From Metabacillus malikii (GTDB lineage: Bacteria > Bacillota > Bacilli > Bacillales > Bacillaceae): DNA of 64,000 nucleotides. Every line of letters starts with the position of its first letter. Position 1 is the first letter of the stretch. A program made the position numbers and the translations under genes. Below, in pieces: positions 54,590-63,142 of the stretch. The notes beneath the pieces were generated by a model that worked only from the letters and a program-made list of their open reading frames with translations, had not been told where the DNA came from and did not search any database. Location: NCBI RefSeq assembly GCF_030813355.1, contig NZ_JAUSUD010000001.1, forward strand, positions 62,001 to 126,000. Direction: 5' to 3'.

Positions 54590-55393
54590 ATGGAGCGGTT
54601 TACTCAACATGTAGGTGATAATATGATTTCATACTTAGATCAAGGTATTGGTGATTGTGTTGTATTAATTCACGGCTTTTGTGGGGATCATAATTATTGG
54701 AAGTATATTGTTCCACACCTTATAAAAAAAAATAGAGTTCTAACAATTGATTTAAGAGGCCATGGTCACTCAAGTACACCTAAGGATACATGTGACATAA
54801 CGGAAATGGCAGATGATATTGCAAAAGTATTACAGTCATTAAACATACAACGTGCTACTTTAATTGGTCATTCTTTAGGAGGCTATATAAGTTTAGCATT
54901 TGCTGAAAAGTATTCTGACATGTTATCTGGTTTAGCATTAGTTCATTCGACCGCATATCCAGATTCGAATGAGGCAAAAGAAAATCGTGACAAAGGAATT
55001 GAAAATATAAAAAGAAGTGGAATCGTTCCTTTTGTAAATGAACTAATTCCAAAATTATTTGCTAATGAAAACGTATCAGAGCTTGCTTATCATGTTAATG
55101 AAGTGAAAAAAATTGGTTATAAGACGTCCGATTTTGGTGCGATAGGGGCTTTAAATGCCATGAAAAATCGCAGAGATCGTAACGATATATTAAAAAACAT
55201 GAGGATTCCTATACTATTAGTAGCAGGCAGAGAGGATAATTTACTTCCAATCGAACGTGTCTTTTCTACTGAAAATAAAATGATTACTCAAGTAGTGATT
55301 GAAAACTGTGGGCATATGTCTATGCTCGAACAACCAGATATACTAATAAAGGCGATACAAGATTTGATTCATAGAATAGAAATTAAGAGATAA
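54590..55393 (+). CDS. alpha/beta hydrolase
   Basis: 267 residues. VVLIHGFCGDHNYW gives the oxyanion loop, Ser95 lies in GHSLGGY, Asp in AGREDNLLP and His in NCGHMSM, forming a complete triad. Closest in layout to the 3-oxoadipate-enol-lactonase / BioH-like esterases. Substrate unknown. Monocistronic, preceded by GGAGGG. Confidence 0.85.
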   Translation: MERFTQHVGDNMISYLDQGIGDCVVLIHGFCGDHNYWKYIVPHLIKKNRVLTIDLRGHGHSSTPKDTCDITEMADDIAKVLQSLNIQRATLIGHSLGGYISLAFAEKYSDMLSGLALVHSTAYPDSNEAKENRDKGIENIKRSGIVPFVNELIPKLFANENVSELAYHVNEVKKIGYKTSDFGAIGALNAMKNRRDRNDILKNMRIPILLVAGREDNLLPIERVFSTENKMITQVVIENCGHMSMLEQPDILIKAIQDLIHRIEIKR

Positions 55394-55543
55394 ATTGAAT
55401 ATCTAACTAGAAAGAGGGTGGTTCAAACGTTTCTTCCCCTAACATCTAGATGTATAAGAAAGATATACTTATCATCTAGGTATTTATGGTGGGATATAAT
55501 GATTGAATCATCCTCTTTTTCATTACAATATTGAAGGTGACTT

Positions 55544-55789
55544 TTATTGGTGCAATTGCGCATGTTTAATGAATGATAGTTCTTCTTCAATAAGTCCACA
55601 AATTCCACACTGGATTTTATAGTTTGGCCCTCTATATGGAACATGAAGTGGACCTAATGCTAATTGGTCAAGTTCCTCTAATATTTCACCTGTTTGTGGA
55701 TTTAGTTTTACCGATTTTGCATGCTGTTCGATAATGTTGAAGCGGGACCTATTTGTTTTGCAATTTGGACATAAGTAAGGTGTAGACAA
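55544..55789 (-). CDS. small zinc-ribbon protein
   Basis: 81 residues, TTG start ten bases after GGAGG. Two CxxC knuckles (LCPNCKTN and QCGICGLI) flank a ~45-residue insert, consistent with one zinc site. Not assigned to a characterised family. Confidence 0.65.
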   Translation of the reverse strand: MSTPYLCPNCKTNRSRFNIIEQHAKSVKLNPQTGEILEELDQLALGPLHVPYRGPNYKIQCGICGLIEEELSFIKHAQLHQ

Positions 55790-55957
55790 CTGTATATAAC
55801 CTCCAAGATGTATAAGAATTATTAAATTGTGCTATTTTTAATTATTATTTTGCTAAAAAATAATAATTATACATCTATTGAGATTGAGTAATAATATGAA
55901 TTTATTACTTGTATAATATTCACCTCGGTTAACCTAACCCATTGGCTGACTTCTAGA

Positions 55958-55997
55958 GGTGAAGTGAGGTTCGGTTGCCACAAATCCTCACTTCACC
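55958..55997. other. perfect 12-pair hairpin of unknown role
   Basis: GGTGAAGTGAGG and CCTCACTTCACC enclose 16 bases. No T run follows on either strand, so it is not a standard terminator. It lies in the 55790-56078 gap before the marR stop codon. Confidence 0.4.
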
Positions 55998-56078
55998 CAA
56001 TTAATTACAGGGTACATCTAACGTCTACCCAATCTGATGGACAACTATATCTGAATTAAAATTCGATTGGATTAGTGT

Positions 56079-56501
56079 TTATTCCTTTATTAATTTTTTA
56101 AACAGATAAATAAAATTCTCTATCTCATCATCGTTAAAATCCTTAAACTTACCTAATAAGAAGTCTGTTTTCTTTTTCTCGAATAATTCTAACTTATTTC
56201 TACCTTCTTCTGTAATGTGGAGATTCACAATTCTTCTGTCTTTATCAGAACGTATTCTTTCAATCCACTTTTTATCAATTAAGGAATCCGTTATAGCAGT
56301 AATATGTGATGCTGAAACATTTAACATTTTAGATAAATCTACAGATTTCTTTGAACCATTTTCATATAGTGCTCTTAGTATAAAAAATTCGTTTCTCGAC
56401 ATTTCATTTTCATACACAGTATTCATTTCATTTCTCAATACTTTATACACATACCGCATTAATGATTCTAACTCATACATGTTTTCTAATCGGTTTTTCA
56501 A
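56079..56501 (-). CDS. MarR-family transcriptional regulator
   Basis: 140 residues, TTG start after CGGAGGAG. Winged helix-turn-helix with the MarR pattern KSVDLSKMLNVSASHITAITDSL, the wing RIRSDKDRRIVNLHITEEG and dimerising end helices. It lies divergent from msrAB, with about 210 bases between them, so it may control that gene or itself; no operator was identified with certainty. Confidence 0.87.
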   Translation of the reverse strand: MKNRLENMYELESLMRYVYKVLRNEMNTVYENEMSRNEFFILRALYENGSKKSVDLSKMLNVSASHITAITDSLIDKKWIERIRSDKDRRIVNLHITEEGRNKLELFEKKKTDFLLGKFKDFNDDEIENFIYLFKKLIKE

Positions 56502-56714
56502 GCTTACTCCTCCGAATTTTCAATTTTTTATGTGATATTTTCGATTTATCAATTGTTTTGTAAGTGAACTATTTAGCTTCTATTAAGACTAAGGAATGTT
56601 CACTAAAGTGTCAAGTCGTTTTAATAAATTGTCAAAAGCGCTAAGACTGATTACTTTTAATGTTTTCTACGAATGCTATATAATATAGATAGATTCAAGT
56701 AGGAGGAATATCAA

Positions 56715-57665
56715 ATGAATAATGAAAAAGTAGAATTGGCGACCTTTGCTGGCGGTTGTTTTTGGTGTATGGTTCAACCGTTTGATGAACTTCCAGGGAT
56801 TGAAGGAATCGTTTCCGGGTATACCGGTGGTACGAAGGAGAACCCTACATATGAAGAAGTTTGTTCTGAAACAACTGGGCATTATGAGGCGGTACAGATA
56901 ACATTTCGGCCAGATATTTTTCCGTATGAAAAACTTCTTGAGCTTTATTGGCAGCAAATCGACCCAACTGACGCAGGTGGTCAATTTTTTGACCGTGGTG
57001 AATCATATCGAACAGCAATTTTTTATCATAATGAGCAACAGCGAATACTTGCAGAGGAATCTAAACAACAATTAGCTGATAGTGGACGTTTCTCTAAACC
57101 AATCGTGACGATGATTTTACCAGCAAAGCCATTTTATAAAGCAGAGGAATACCATCAAGATTTTTATAGAAAGAGCACTGCTAGATATAAACAATACCGT
57201 GCTGGCTCTGGAAGAGATAAATTCATTGAAGTTAATTGGAAAAAGCAGCCTTCATTAAAAGCTTCCTTAACTCCTATTCAATATGAGGTAACTCAAAATA
57301 ACGGTACGGAACCACCTTTTCATAATGAATATTGGGATTATGAAGAGGATGGGATATATGTTGATATCGTATCAGGGAAACCATTATTTAGTTCAAAAGA
57401 TAAATATGATGCAGGGTGCGGGTGGCCTAGTTTCACTAGACCTATACAAGAACATGAAGTGATTGAAAAGCTCGATACTTCTCATGGAATGGTAAGGACA
57501 GAGGTTAGGAGTAAAACAGCTGACTCGCATTTAGGTCATGTATTTAATGATGGTCCAGGACCATCAAGACTCCGTTATTGTATTAATTCTGCTGCACTAA
57601 AGTTTATCCCGAAGGAAGACTTAGAAAAAGAAGGGTATGGCAAGTATAAAGTGCTTTTTGATTAA
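56715..57665 (+). CDS. msrAB: fused methionine sulfoxide reductase MsrAB
   Basis: 316 residues joining two enzymes. MsrA (1-160) has Cys15 in GGCFWC and the GYTGG motif; MsrB (about 185-316) has GCGWPSF and the catalytic Cys289 in RYCINSAAL. MsrA repairs the S epimer and MsrB the R epimer of oxidised methionine. B. subtilis has separate msrA and msrB genes nearby, so the fusion is a difference. The CxxC zinc pairs of many MsrBs are absent. Confidence 0.92.
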   Translation: MNNEKVELATFAGGCFWCMVQPFDELPGIEGIVSGYTGGTKENPTYEEVCSETTGHYEAVQITFRPDIFPYEKLLELYWQQIDPTDAGGQFFDRGESYRTAIFYHNEQQRILAEESKQQLADSGRFSKPIVTMILPAKPFYKAEEYHQDFYRKSTARYKQYRAGSGRDKFIEVNWKKQPSLKASLTPIQYEVTQNNGTEPPFHNEYWDYEEDGIYVDIVSGKPLFSSKDKYDAGCGWPSFTRPIQEHEVIEKLDTSHGMVRTEVRSKTADSHLGHVFNDGPGPSRLRYCINSAALKFIPKEDLEKEGYGKYKVLFD

Positions 57666-57931
57666 TGATGGTATGCATGTTGTACTTTAAATTGTTCATT
57701 TATTGACATTTCGTTTAATGGTAGATATAAGTATGGACACTTTGGTAATCATACTTGGTACAACACAAGTTGCTTTAACAGTGAAACATTGAAAAACCAA
57801 AAATACCTTATGATAAAACCTAAGAATAATTAGACAAAAATCATGATGAATAGGCATTTTGCCCAAACCATTCACCTAGCAGTTACATAATGTAAAGAGA
57901 AATCTAAATTAGAATTCAAGGAGTGAATGAA

Positions 57932-58066
57932 ATGCATCATTGCTACTATGATCATCATTGTGGATATTCTTACGGTAACGTAGGGAATGGAGCTGGAAAT
58001 AGCTTTGTATTGATAGTTGTTCTATTCATCTTATTAATCATTGTTGGTGCAGCATACGTACGCTAA
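57932..58066 (+). CDS. YjcZ-family small sporulation protein
   Basis: 44 residues with AAGGAG upstream. A His/Tyr/Gly-rich head ([15 protein letters not shown]) precedes one C-terminal membrane span ([20 protein letters not shown]), as in the YjcZ family of spore-associated proteins. Its terminator is the sequence duplicated by the adjacent insertion element. Confidence 0.75.
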   Translation: MHHCYYDHHCGYSYGNVGNGAGNSFVLIVVLFILLIIVGAAYVR

Positions 58067-58070
58067 CCTT

Positions 58071-58097
58071 AAATGAGCCCCATTACAGGGCTCATTT
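58071..58097 (+). repeat. left 27-base target duplication, a terminator hairpin
   Basis: AAATGAGCCC..GGGCTCATTT, identical to 59658-59684. Together they flank the insertion element. Confidence 0.85.
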
Positions 58098-58106
58098 CAG
58101 ATTGTC

Positions 58107-58150
58107 GACAAAAGGGGTTCGGAATGGTTTCATTCCGAACCCCTTTTGAG
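58107..58150. terminator. terminator inside the IS left end
   Basis: AAAAGGGGTTCGGAATG and CATTCCGAACCCCTTTT form a 17-pair stem. It would end transposase transcription and insulate from outside. Confidence 0.75.
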
Positions 58151-58208
58151 TATTTTTCTTATATTTTTATCTATTCAAAGATAGAACACTCCTATCCTCA
58201 CCTTATAT

Positions 58209-59567
58209 TTATGCCATTTTAGGACCTCGCCAAGTCCAGTTGGCCATCTTCTTTAAATTCATACAAGCAAAAGTAAGCATCGCCTGCATCGACAATTTTT
58301 TAAGTCCCCTTAACGTTGTCCAACGCATACCATGCTTTTCTTTTGCATCAGCGAATACACGCTCAATCGTTTCCTTTCGCTTTGCATATATAGGTTTTAC
58401 ATCTTTGTGATGACGAAGATGATCTACTTCCTCCACATACTCCTGCCAAACATGACGTGTCACCACTTTTTGATGTTCCTTACTTTGTGTACACTTGGCC
58501 AAAAATGGACAAGCGGCACATACATGCTTTGGTGATTTGTACTCACGATAGCCCTCTTTCGTAGTCGTTGAGTAATTCAAAATCTCACCTGCGGGACATA
58601 TGTAACAATCAAAGTGTTCATCATAAACATATTCATGCTTCCGAAAGAATCCCTCTTTCGTACGTGGTCTAGTATATGGCAAGGCAGGTGTAATTTCGTG
58701 TTCAAGTAAGTATTTAGTGATGGCAGGTGTTTTATAGGCTGCATCTGCCGCAACAGCTCTAGGCTTGCCAACCTTCTCAATAACTCGGTCAACTAACGGT
58801 TCAAGGATTACACTGTCATGTATATTTCCTGGTGTAACAATGGTTCCTAAAACAAATCCGTTTCGATCAGAGGCCGCATGAAAGGAATACGCAAACTGCT
58901 TTGTACGTTCGTCCTTAACATAGTAGCCACTCTCAGGATCTGTGGTGCTTTCTTTTATTTCTTTTGATTCTTCTTTCTCAAATTTGTCCGGCGGGAATGG
59001 TTTCTTCCCATGGTCTTCACGGTCTTTATTGATTTCTTCTTGTAGTTGTTCTTGATAAGCTCGGGTTTCCTTGCGTACTACTTTCTTTTCGAACTTATGC
59101 TTGTTAGCACTAGCCTTCACATGTGTAGAGTCTATAAATACATGCTCAGCACTTATTAGATTCTTTTCAGATGCCGTTTTTAAGATTCGATAGAATATCT
59201 GTTCAAATAGGTCCGTATCTTTAAAGCGTCGCTCATAGTTCTTTCCAAATGTAGAGAAATGTGGGACCTTATCATGGAACCCATACCCTAAAAACCAACG
59301 GTAGGCCACATTAGTTTTTAATTCCTCAATTGTTTGACGCATCGACCGAATGCCAAATGTATATTGAATAAATGTAAGTTTAATTAAAATCACTGGGTCA
59401 ATACTTGGGCGACCTATATCTGAGTATGTATCTTTCACCAAATCATATATGAATGAGAAATCAATAGTCTTCTCAATTTTTCGGACTAAGTGATCTTCAG
59501 GTACCAACTCGTCTAAAGCGACCATTTCTAACTGTTCACGTTGATTAGGATTATGTTTTGAAAGCAT
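58209..59567 (-). CDS. IS1182 family transposase
   Basis: About 452 residues from the ATG at 59567, eight bases after GAGG; upstream in-frame starts lie too close to the ribosome binding site. N-terminal DUF772 domain (HLVRKIEKTIDFSFIYDLV ... GRPSIDPVILIKL) followed by a DDE core: FIDSTHVKA (first Asp), AADAAYKT (second Asp), and the C-terminal RKETIERVFADAKEKHG with the Glu. The frame is uninterrupted and probably active. Confidence 0.92.
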   Translation of the reverse strand: MLSKHNPNQREQLEMVALDELVPEDHLVRKIEKTIDFSFIYDLVKDTYSDIGRPSIDPVILIKLTFIQYTFGIRSMRQTIEELKTNVAYRWFLGYGFHDKVPHFSTFGKNYERRFKDTDLFEQIFYRILKTASEKNLISAEHVFIDSTHVKASANKHKFEKKVVRKETRAYQEQLQEEINKDREDHGKKPFPPDKFEKEESKEIKESTTDPESGYYVKDERTKQFAYSFHAASDRNGFVLGTIVTPGNIHDSVILEPLVDRVIEKVGKPRAVAADAAYKTPAITKYLLEHEITPALPYTRPRTKEGFFRKHEYVYDEHFDCYICPAGEILNYSTTTKEGYREYKSPKHVCAACPFLAKCTQSKEHQKVVTRHVWQEYVEEVDHLRHHKDVKPIYAKRKETIERVFADAKEKHGMRWTTLRGLKKLSMQAMLTFACMNLKKMANWTWRGPKMA

Positions 59568-59657
59568 CTTCATCACCTCAAGTATTTTTCTATTTCTATT
59601 TTAAAACAAAAAAGACTGTAGGCAAACTCGATTTTCTTCGAGTTTGTCTACAGTCTG

Positions 59658-59684
59658 AAATGAGCCCCATTACAGGGCTCATTT
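59658..59684 (+). repeat. right 27-base target duplication, a terminator hairpin
   Basis: The second copy of the duplicated terminator, followed here by the original T run (TTTTTT). Confidence 0.85.
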
Positions 59685-59691
59685 TTTGTTT

Positions 59692-59975
59692 ATGAGGCTG
59701 GGACATAACAAAAAAACCTTTAAATCCGAACATTTTTTGGGAGTTCTATGCTGCAAATTCTGTAAAGTTCGACTGAGATAAAGGAATCACGTTGAGCCGT
59801 GGCGAATCGATGACGACTTATCGGAGGAAGAGGACCTGAAGTTTGTTAACAGGTAGCCGCCGGAAGTTAGACAAGCTCACTACCACCCCGTGGAAAGCGA
59901 GTACTGCAAGAGGAGACCAACCCATAACACCAACTAAGTATAAAGCATAATGTTTACGTAAACAGGCTCAATTAA
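59692..59975. repeat. dispersed intergenic repeat, copy 6
   Basis: Starts GAGGCTGGGACATAACAAAA like copy 3 and continues AAGGAATCACGTTGAGC, GGCGAATCGATGACGACTTA, CCTGAAGTTTG, CCACCCCGTGGAAAGCGAG and AATGTTTACGTAAACAGGC. Confidence 0.75.
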
Positions 59976-60033
59976 GATAACAAGTGTTGCAAACGGCAAT
60001 TAAGTTTAGAATGTATGTTTATTGTGAAAATAT

Positions 60034-60086
60034 TTGTCAACTTATAAATTAAATTAGTTGACATAAAAATAACTATTCATTACCAT
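60034..60086 (+). promoter_or_regulatory. BirA-type operator and promoter of bioB
   Basis: TTGTCAAC (60034-60041) and GTTGACA (60057-60063), 15 bases apart, form the spaced palindrome typical of Firmicute BirA biotin operators. The right arm contains a -35 TTGACA; TACCAT lies 17 bases downstream as -10. Biotin-loaded BirA should block transcription. Confidence 0.7.
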
Positions 60087-60119
60087 ATACATATTAAAGT
60101 GTGTATTGGGGGAATTGAA

Positions 60120-61112
60120 ATGGACTGGAGTCTTTTAGCAAATGAAGTATTGAATGGTAAGGTACTGACCCAAAGTGAAGCATTATCTATACTACAATCA
60201 AGTGATGATGAGTTGCTTCTATTATTAAATGGAGCATTTCAAATTAGAAAGCATTACTATGGTAAAAAGGTAAAATTGAATATGATTATGAATACAAAGT
60301 CTGGATTATGTCCAGAAAACTGTAGTTACTGTTCACAGTCAATTGTATCAACTGCACCAGTCGAAAAATATCAAATGTTGGATAAAGAAACCATCCTCAA
60401 TGGTGCAAAACGGGCACATCAACTTCGTGCAGGGACATTTTGTATTGTAGCTAGTGGTAGAGGACCATCAAATCGAGAAGTTGAACATGTTGCATCAATT
60501 GTCCAGGATATAAAGTCTACATATGATTTGAAAGTATGTGCCTGTCTAGGAATTTTAAAGCCTGACCAAGCAAAAAAACTTAAGGAGGCAGGTGTTGATA
60601 GATATAATCATAATCTTAATACATCAAAGAGCCATCATGAAAAGATAACGACTACCCATACATATGAAAATCGCATTGAAACAGTTGAGACAGCCAAAAG
60701 TAGTGGGATATCACCATGTTCTGGTGTTATTATTGGTATGAAGGAGAGTTTTCTAGATGTTGTACATATGGCTTTTAGTTTACGAGAATTAGATGCTGAT
60801 TCTATTCCGATAAACTTCCTTCATGCGATTGAAGGAACACCGCTTGAAGGAACAGATGAATTAAATCCACGTTATTGTTTAAAAGTACTAGCTTTATTTC
60901 GATATATAAATCCATCAAAAGAGATTAGAATTTCTGGAGGACGTGAAGTCAATTTACGTTCATTACAACCATTAGGGTTATATGCTGCAAATTCAATTTT
61001 TGTTGGTGATTATTTAACAACTAAGGGTCAAGAGACAACTGTCGACCATAAAATGTTAGACGATTTAGGATTTGAAATTGAATTTCTACAGGAGCAGCTG
61101 AATCAACGTTGA
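60120..61112 (+). CDS. bioB: biotin synthase BioB
   Basis: 330 residues from the ATG at 60120 (GGGGGAA upstream). Radical SAM enzyme: the CxxxCxxC cluster is Cys64, Cys68 and Cys71 in LCPENCSYCSQS, and the conserved YNHNLNTS, SGRGP and ISGGRE regions support BioB. It inserts sulfur into dethiobiotin. No other bio genes flank it. Confidence 0.93.
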   Translation: MDWSLLANEVLNGKVLTQSEALSILQSSDDELLLLLNGAFQIRKHYYGKKVKLNMIMNTKSGLCPENCSYCSQSIVSTAPVEKYQMLDKETILNGAKRAHQLRAGTFCIVASGRGPSNREVEHVASIVQDIKSTYDLKVCACLGILKPDQAKKLKEAGVDRYNHNLNTSKSHHEKITTTHTYENRIETVETAKSSGISPCSGVIIGMKESFLDVVHMAFSLRELDADSIPINFLHAIEGTPLEGTDELNPRYCLKVLALFRYINPSKEIRISGGREVNLRSLQPLGLYAANSIFVGDYLTTKGQETTVDHKMLDDLGFEIEFLQEQLNQR

Positions 61113-61184
61113 ATAAAACATTACGGTTTCATTCTTTAGCCGAACAAGATATAATATAAAAATCTTGTGGTTGGAGGAGAAAAC

Positions 61185-61409
61185 ATGAAATCCTTTTATC
61201 ATTATTTATTGAAATATCGTCAACCTAAGCCTTTGGATGAAATAGCAGTTTTTGCAAATGATGCCTATCTCGACCATGGTTTTCCTAAGAATTCGACAAA
61301 CTATGATGAGTTAAGCACTTATTTAGAAATGCATGGACATTATTTACCGAGTATGGCAATATTTGACGAGGCTTGGCAAAGATATGAATCGGATATATTA
61401 AAGCGTTGA
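61185..61409 (+). CDS. yozE: YozE family protein
   Basis: Starts at the ATG at 61185 after GGAGGAG; 74 residues, the YozE length. A SAM-like helical fold (SFYHYLLKYRQPKPLDEIAVFANDAYLDHGFPK). It lies near yodN and yozD as in B. subtilis. Function unknown. Confidence 0.85.
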   Translation: MKSFYHYLLKYRQPKPLDEIAVFANDAYLDHGFPKNSTNYDELSTYLEMHGHYLPSMAIFDEAWQRYESDILKR

Positions 61410-61455
61410 GTTAAGAAAATGAGAGAGGGTGACTCAAAACAAAAGTGTCAGACCC

Positions 61456-61498
61456 CTAAAAACACAATATATAGTGACCTATATACTCGTGTGTTTAG
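61456..61498. repeat. REP-like imperfect palindrome
   Basis: CTAAAAACACA..TATATAG pairs with CTATATA..TGTGTTTAG. Just before it is GTGTCAGACCCC, a string often found beside IS200/REP-type transposase units in Bacillus. The 61410-61730 gap holds no gene. Confidence 0.4.
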
Positions 61499-61730
61499 AG
61501 GTGTTACATTTATAATGAGTACCCTTATTTTTGTCTATAGAATATTATTTGACCGATGGTATACGATGTTATTTCGAAAACATTTAAATCTATATCATTC
61601 ATGAACGAAATTATTAGCCTAAAAAAACAAGTAAAGCGTTAAATTGACTTTTTTCCTTATATCGAATGGACATTTCTTTGCATATATTACTATATTCAAA
61701 TGAAAATCACGATAAAGGGAGAGAGCGACT

Positions 61731-62387
61731 ATGGGTGATGGCAGAAGGAGAAAATTTAAACTAGAGGATATAGTCGTGATTACCATGTACGGTACAGTAG
61801 GAAAGATTACGAATATACATGAAATAAATGGACAATTCGTATATGAAGTCAATCATAGTGATTCACTTTACTATGAAAATGCTTTAAGCCTATATTCAGA
61901 TTATGAGGGACCGTTAAAAAAAATTGAAGAAATAAATATTGAGGTATTTTATCGAATTGGTGATATCGTGTTTCATGAAGCTTATGGAACTACAGAGTTT
62001 CAAATAATCGGAATTTGTACAGAAGTTTGGAGATATAAAGATGAGGGATGGGAAGAGGTAATTTATGAGTTAATAAGGATAAAGGATGGTGAATGGTTAG
62101 AAGCTAAGGAAAGTGAGATTATATCCGTGTCAAATAAACATAAAGAATCCTCCCATTATAAGCTACTTTTCAATACGCATAAACATAAGGATAGTCAGAA
62201 ACATATTAATAAACCTCAACAAGTACTGAAAGAAAGATACCAAACACGGAAAAAAATAGACCAATTGCTAGATTCCTATAATGATTATAAAATATTATAT
62301 GAGATGTTTCATGACGAAATTTATAAAGAAAAATTAGAACTAATTGTTTATAAATTACAAAATTATAGTAAACTCGATTTGTATTAA
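61731..62387 (+). CDS. yodN: YodN-like conserved protein
   Basis: 218 residues. Two beta-rich SH3-like repeats (KLEDIVVITMYGTVGKITNI and VFYRIGDIVFHEAYGTTEFQIIGI) followed by a charged helical tail. Size and the neighbours yozE and yozD suggest YodN of B. subtilis; this assignment rests mainly on context. Function unknown. Confidence 0.6.
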   Translation: MGDGRRRKFKLEDIVVITMYGTVGKITNIHEINGQFVYEVNHSDSLYYENALSLYSDYEGPLKKIEEINIEVFYRIGDIVFHEAYGTTEFQIIGICTEVWRYKDEGWEEVIYELIRIKDGEWLEAKESEIISVSNKHKESSHYKLLFNTHKHKDSQKHINKPQQVLKERYQTRKKIDQLLDSYNDYKILYEMFHDEIYKEKLELIVYKLQNYSKLDLY

Positions 62388-62546
62388 TTAGAGTAGTAAT
62401 GAAAATAACACATAACAAAAATAAGGTAAACAAAAACAAATCATGATAAAAAATAACCCCCGTAGTATGCTCTGTAATAGCTTGTCATAACCATTGCCAT
62501 CCAAAAAATGTAGTAGTGATTGTTTAGCATTTTCTATGAAAGTCAT
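62388..62546 (-). CDS. 52-residue tail-anchored membrane protein
   Basis: ATG after AAGGAGCG. An amphipathic N-terminus (TFIENAKQSLLHFLDG) is followed by one C-terminal span (GLFFIMICFCLPYFCYVLFS). The stop abuts the yodN stop on the other strand. Not recognised. Confidence 0.5.
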   Translation of the reverse strand: MTFIENAKQSLLHFLDGNGYDKLLQSILRGLFFIMICFCLPYFCYVLFSLLL

Positions 62547-62749
62547 TTAAAAATCGCTCCTTTGGCTTGTCCTATAATTCATCTATATGACTAACTTTTT
62601 TTAATATGATTAAAGTTTTTCAAAAAAATATAACTTCATATTGATCGATCGATAGAAATGTTCATGCAAACAAAATATTTTATAAAATGTCTTTAATGAT
62701 GACATATGTCCATGTGTATGGACATAAACAATTAAAGGGGGGCGATATT

Positions 62750-62932
62750 GTGAGGGAAATTGAAGTAATTATTGATACGGAGGAAATTGCGGAGTTCTTT
62801 TACAATGAGCTCACAAAAAGAGGGTATGTGCCAGGGGAAAGCGAAATTGAGGAATTAGCTGACATAACCTTCGAATATTTATTAAATAAATGCATAATTG
62901 ATGAAGCAGAGGATATTGACGAAGAAGATTAA
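62750..62932 (+). CDS. yozD: YozD family protein
   Basis: GTG start seven bases after GGGGGG; 60 residues. IEVIIDTEEIAEFFYNEL, GYVPGESEI and the acidic tail match YozD. Small acidic cytoplasmic protein of unknown function. Confidence 0.82.
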   Translation: MREIEVIIDTEEIAEFFYNELTKRGYVPGESEIEELADITFEYLLNKCIIDEAEDIDEED

Positions 62933-63142
62933 TCTGCAACAAATAAATAGACTGACTATTAGTAATGGTAAAAGAATGCTAATAGAGCAGTCTTATTTTT
63001 ATTGTCTGTTTTTTAACATTAATTTGGTGGTTTAAGGGAATTATTCACTGTAAACTAGATTATTATTTGATATTTCTTCCTTCAAGATGTATAAGAATCG
63101 TAAGCTGCTTCCTAAGATGAAAACCTTAACAAGGTTATTAGT

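Larger units (their letters stand above)
58098..59657 (-). mobile_element. IS1182-family insertion sequence
   Basis: 1560 bases with imperfect terminal inverted repeats CAGATTGTCGACAAA and CAGACTGTAGACAAA, one transposase gene, and a 27-base target duplication made of a whole terminator palindrome. Hairpins lie inside both ends (58107-58150 and 59611-59656). The element looks intact. Confidence 0.9.
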
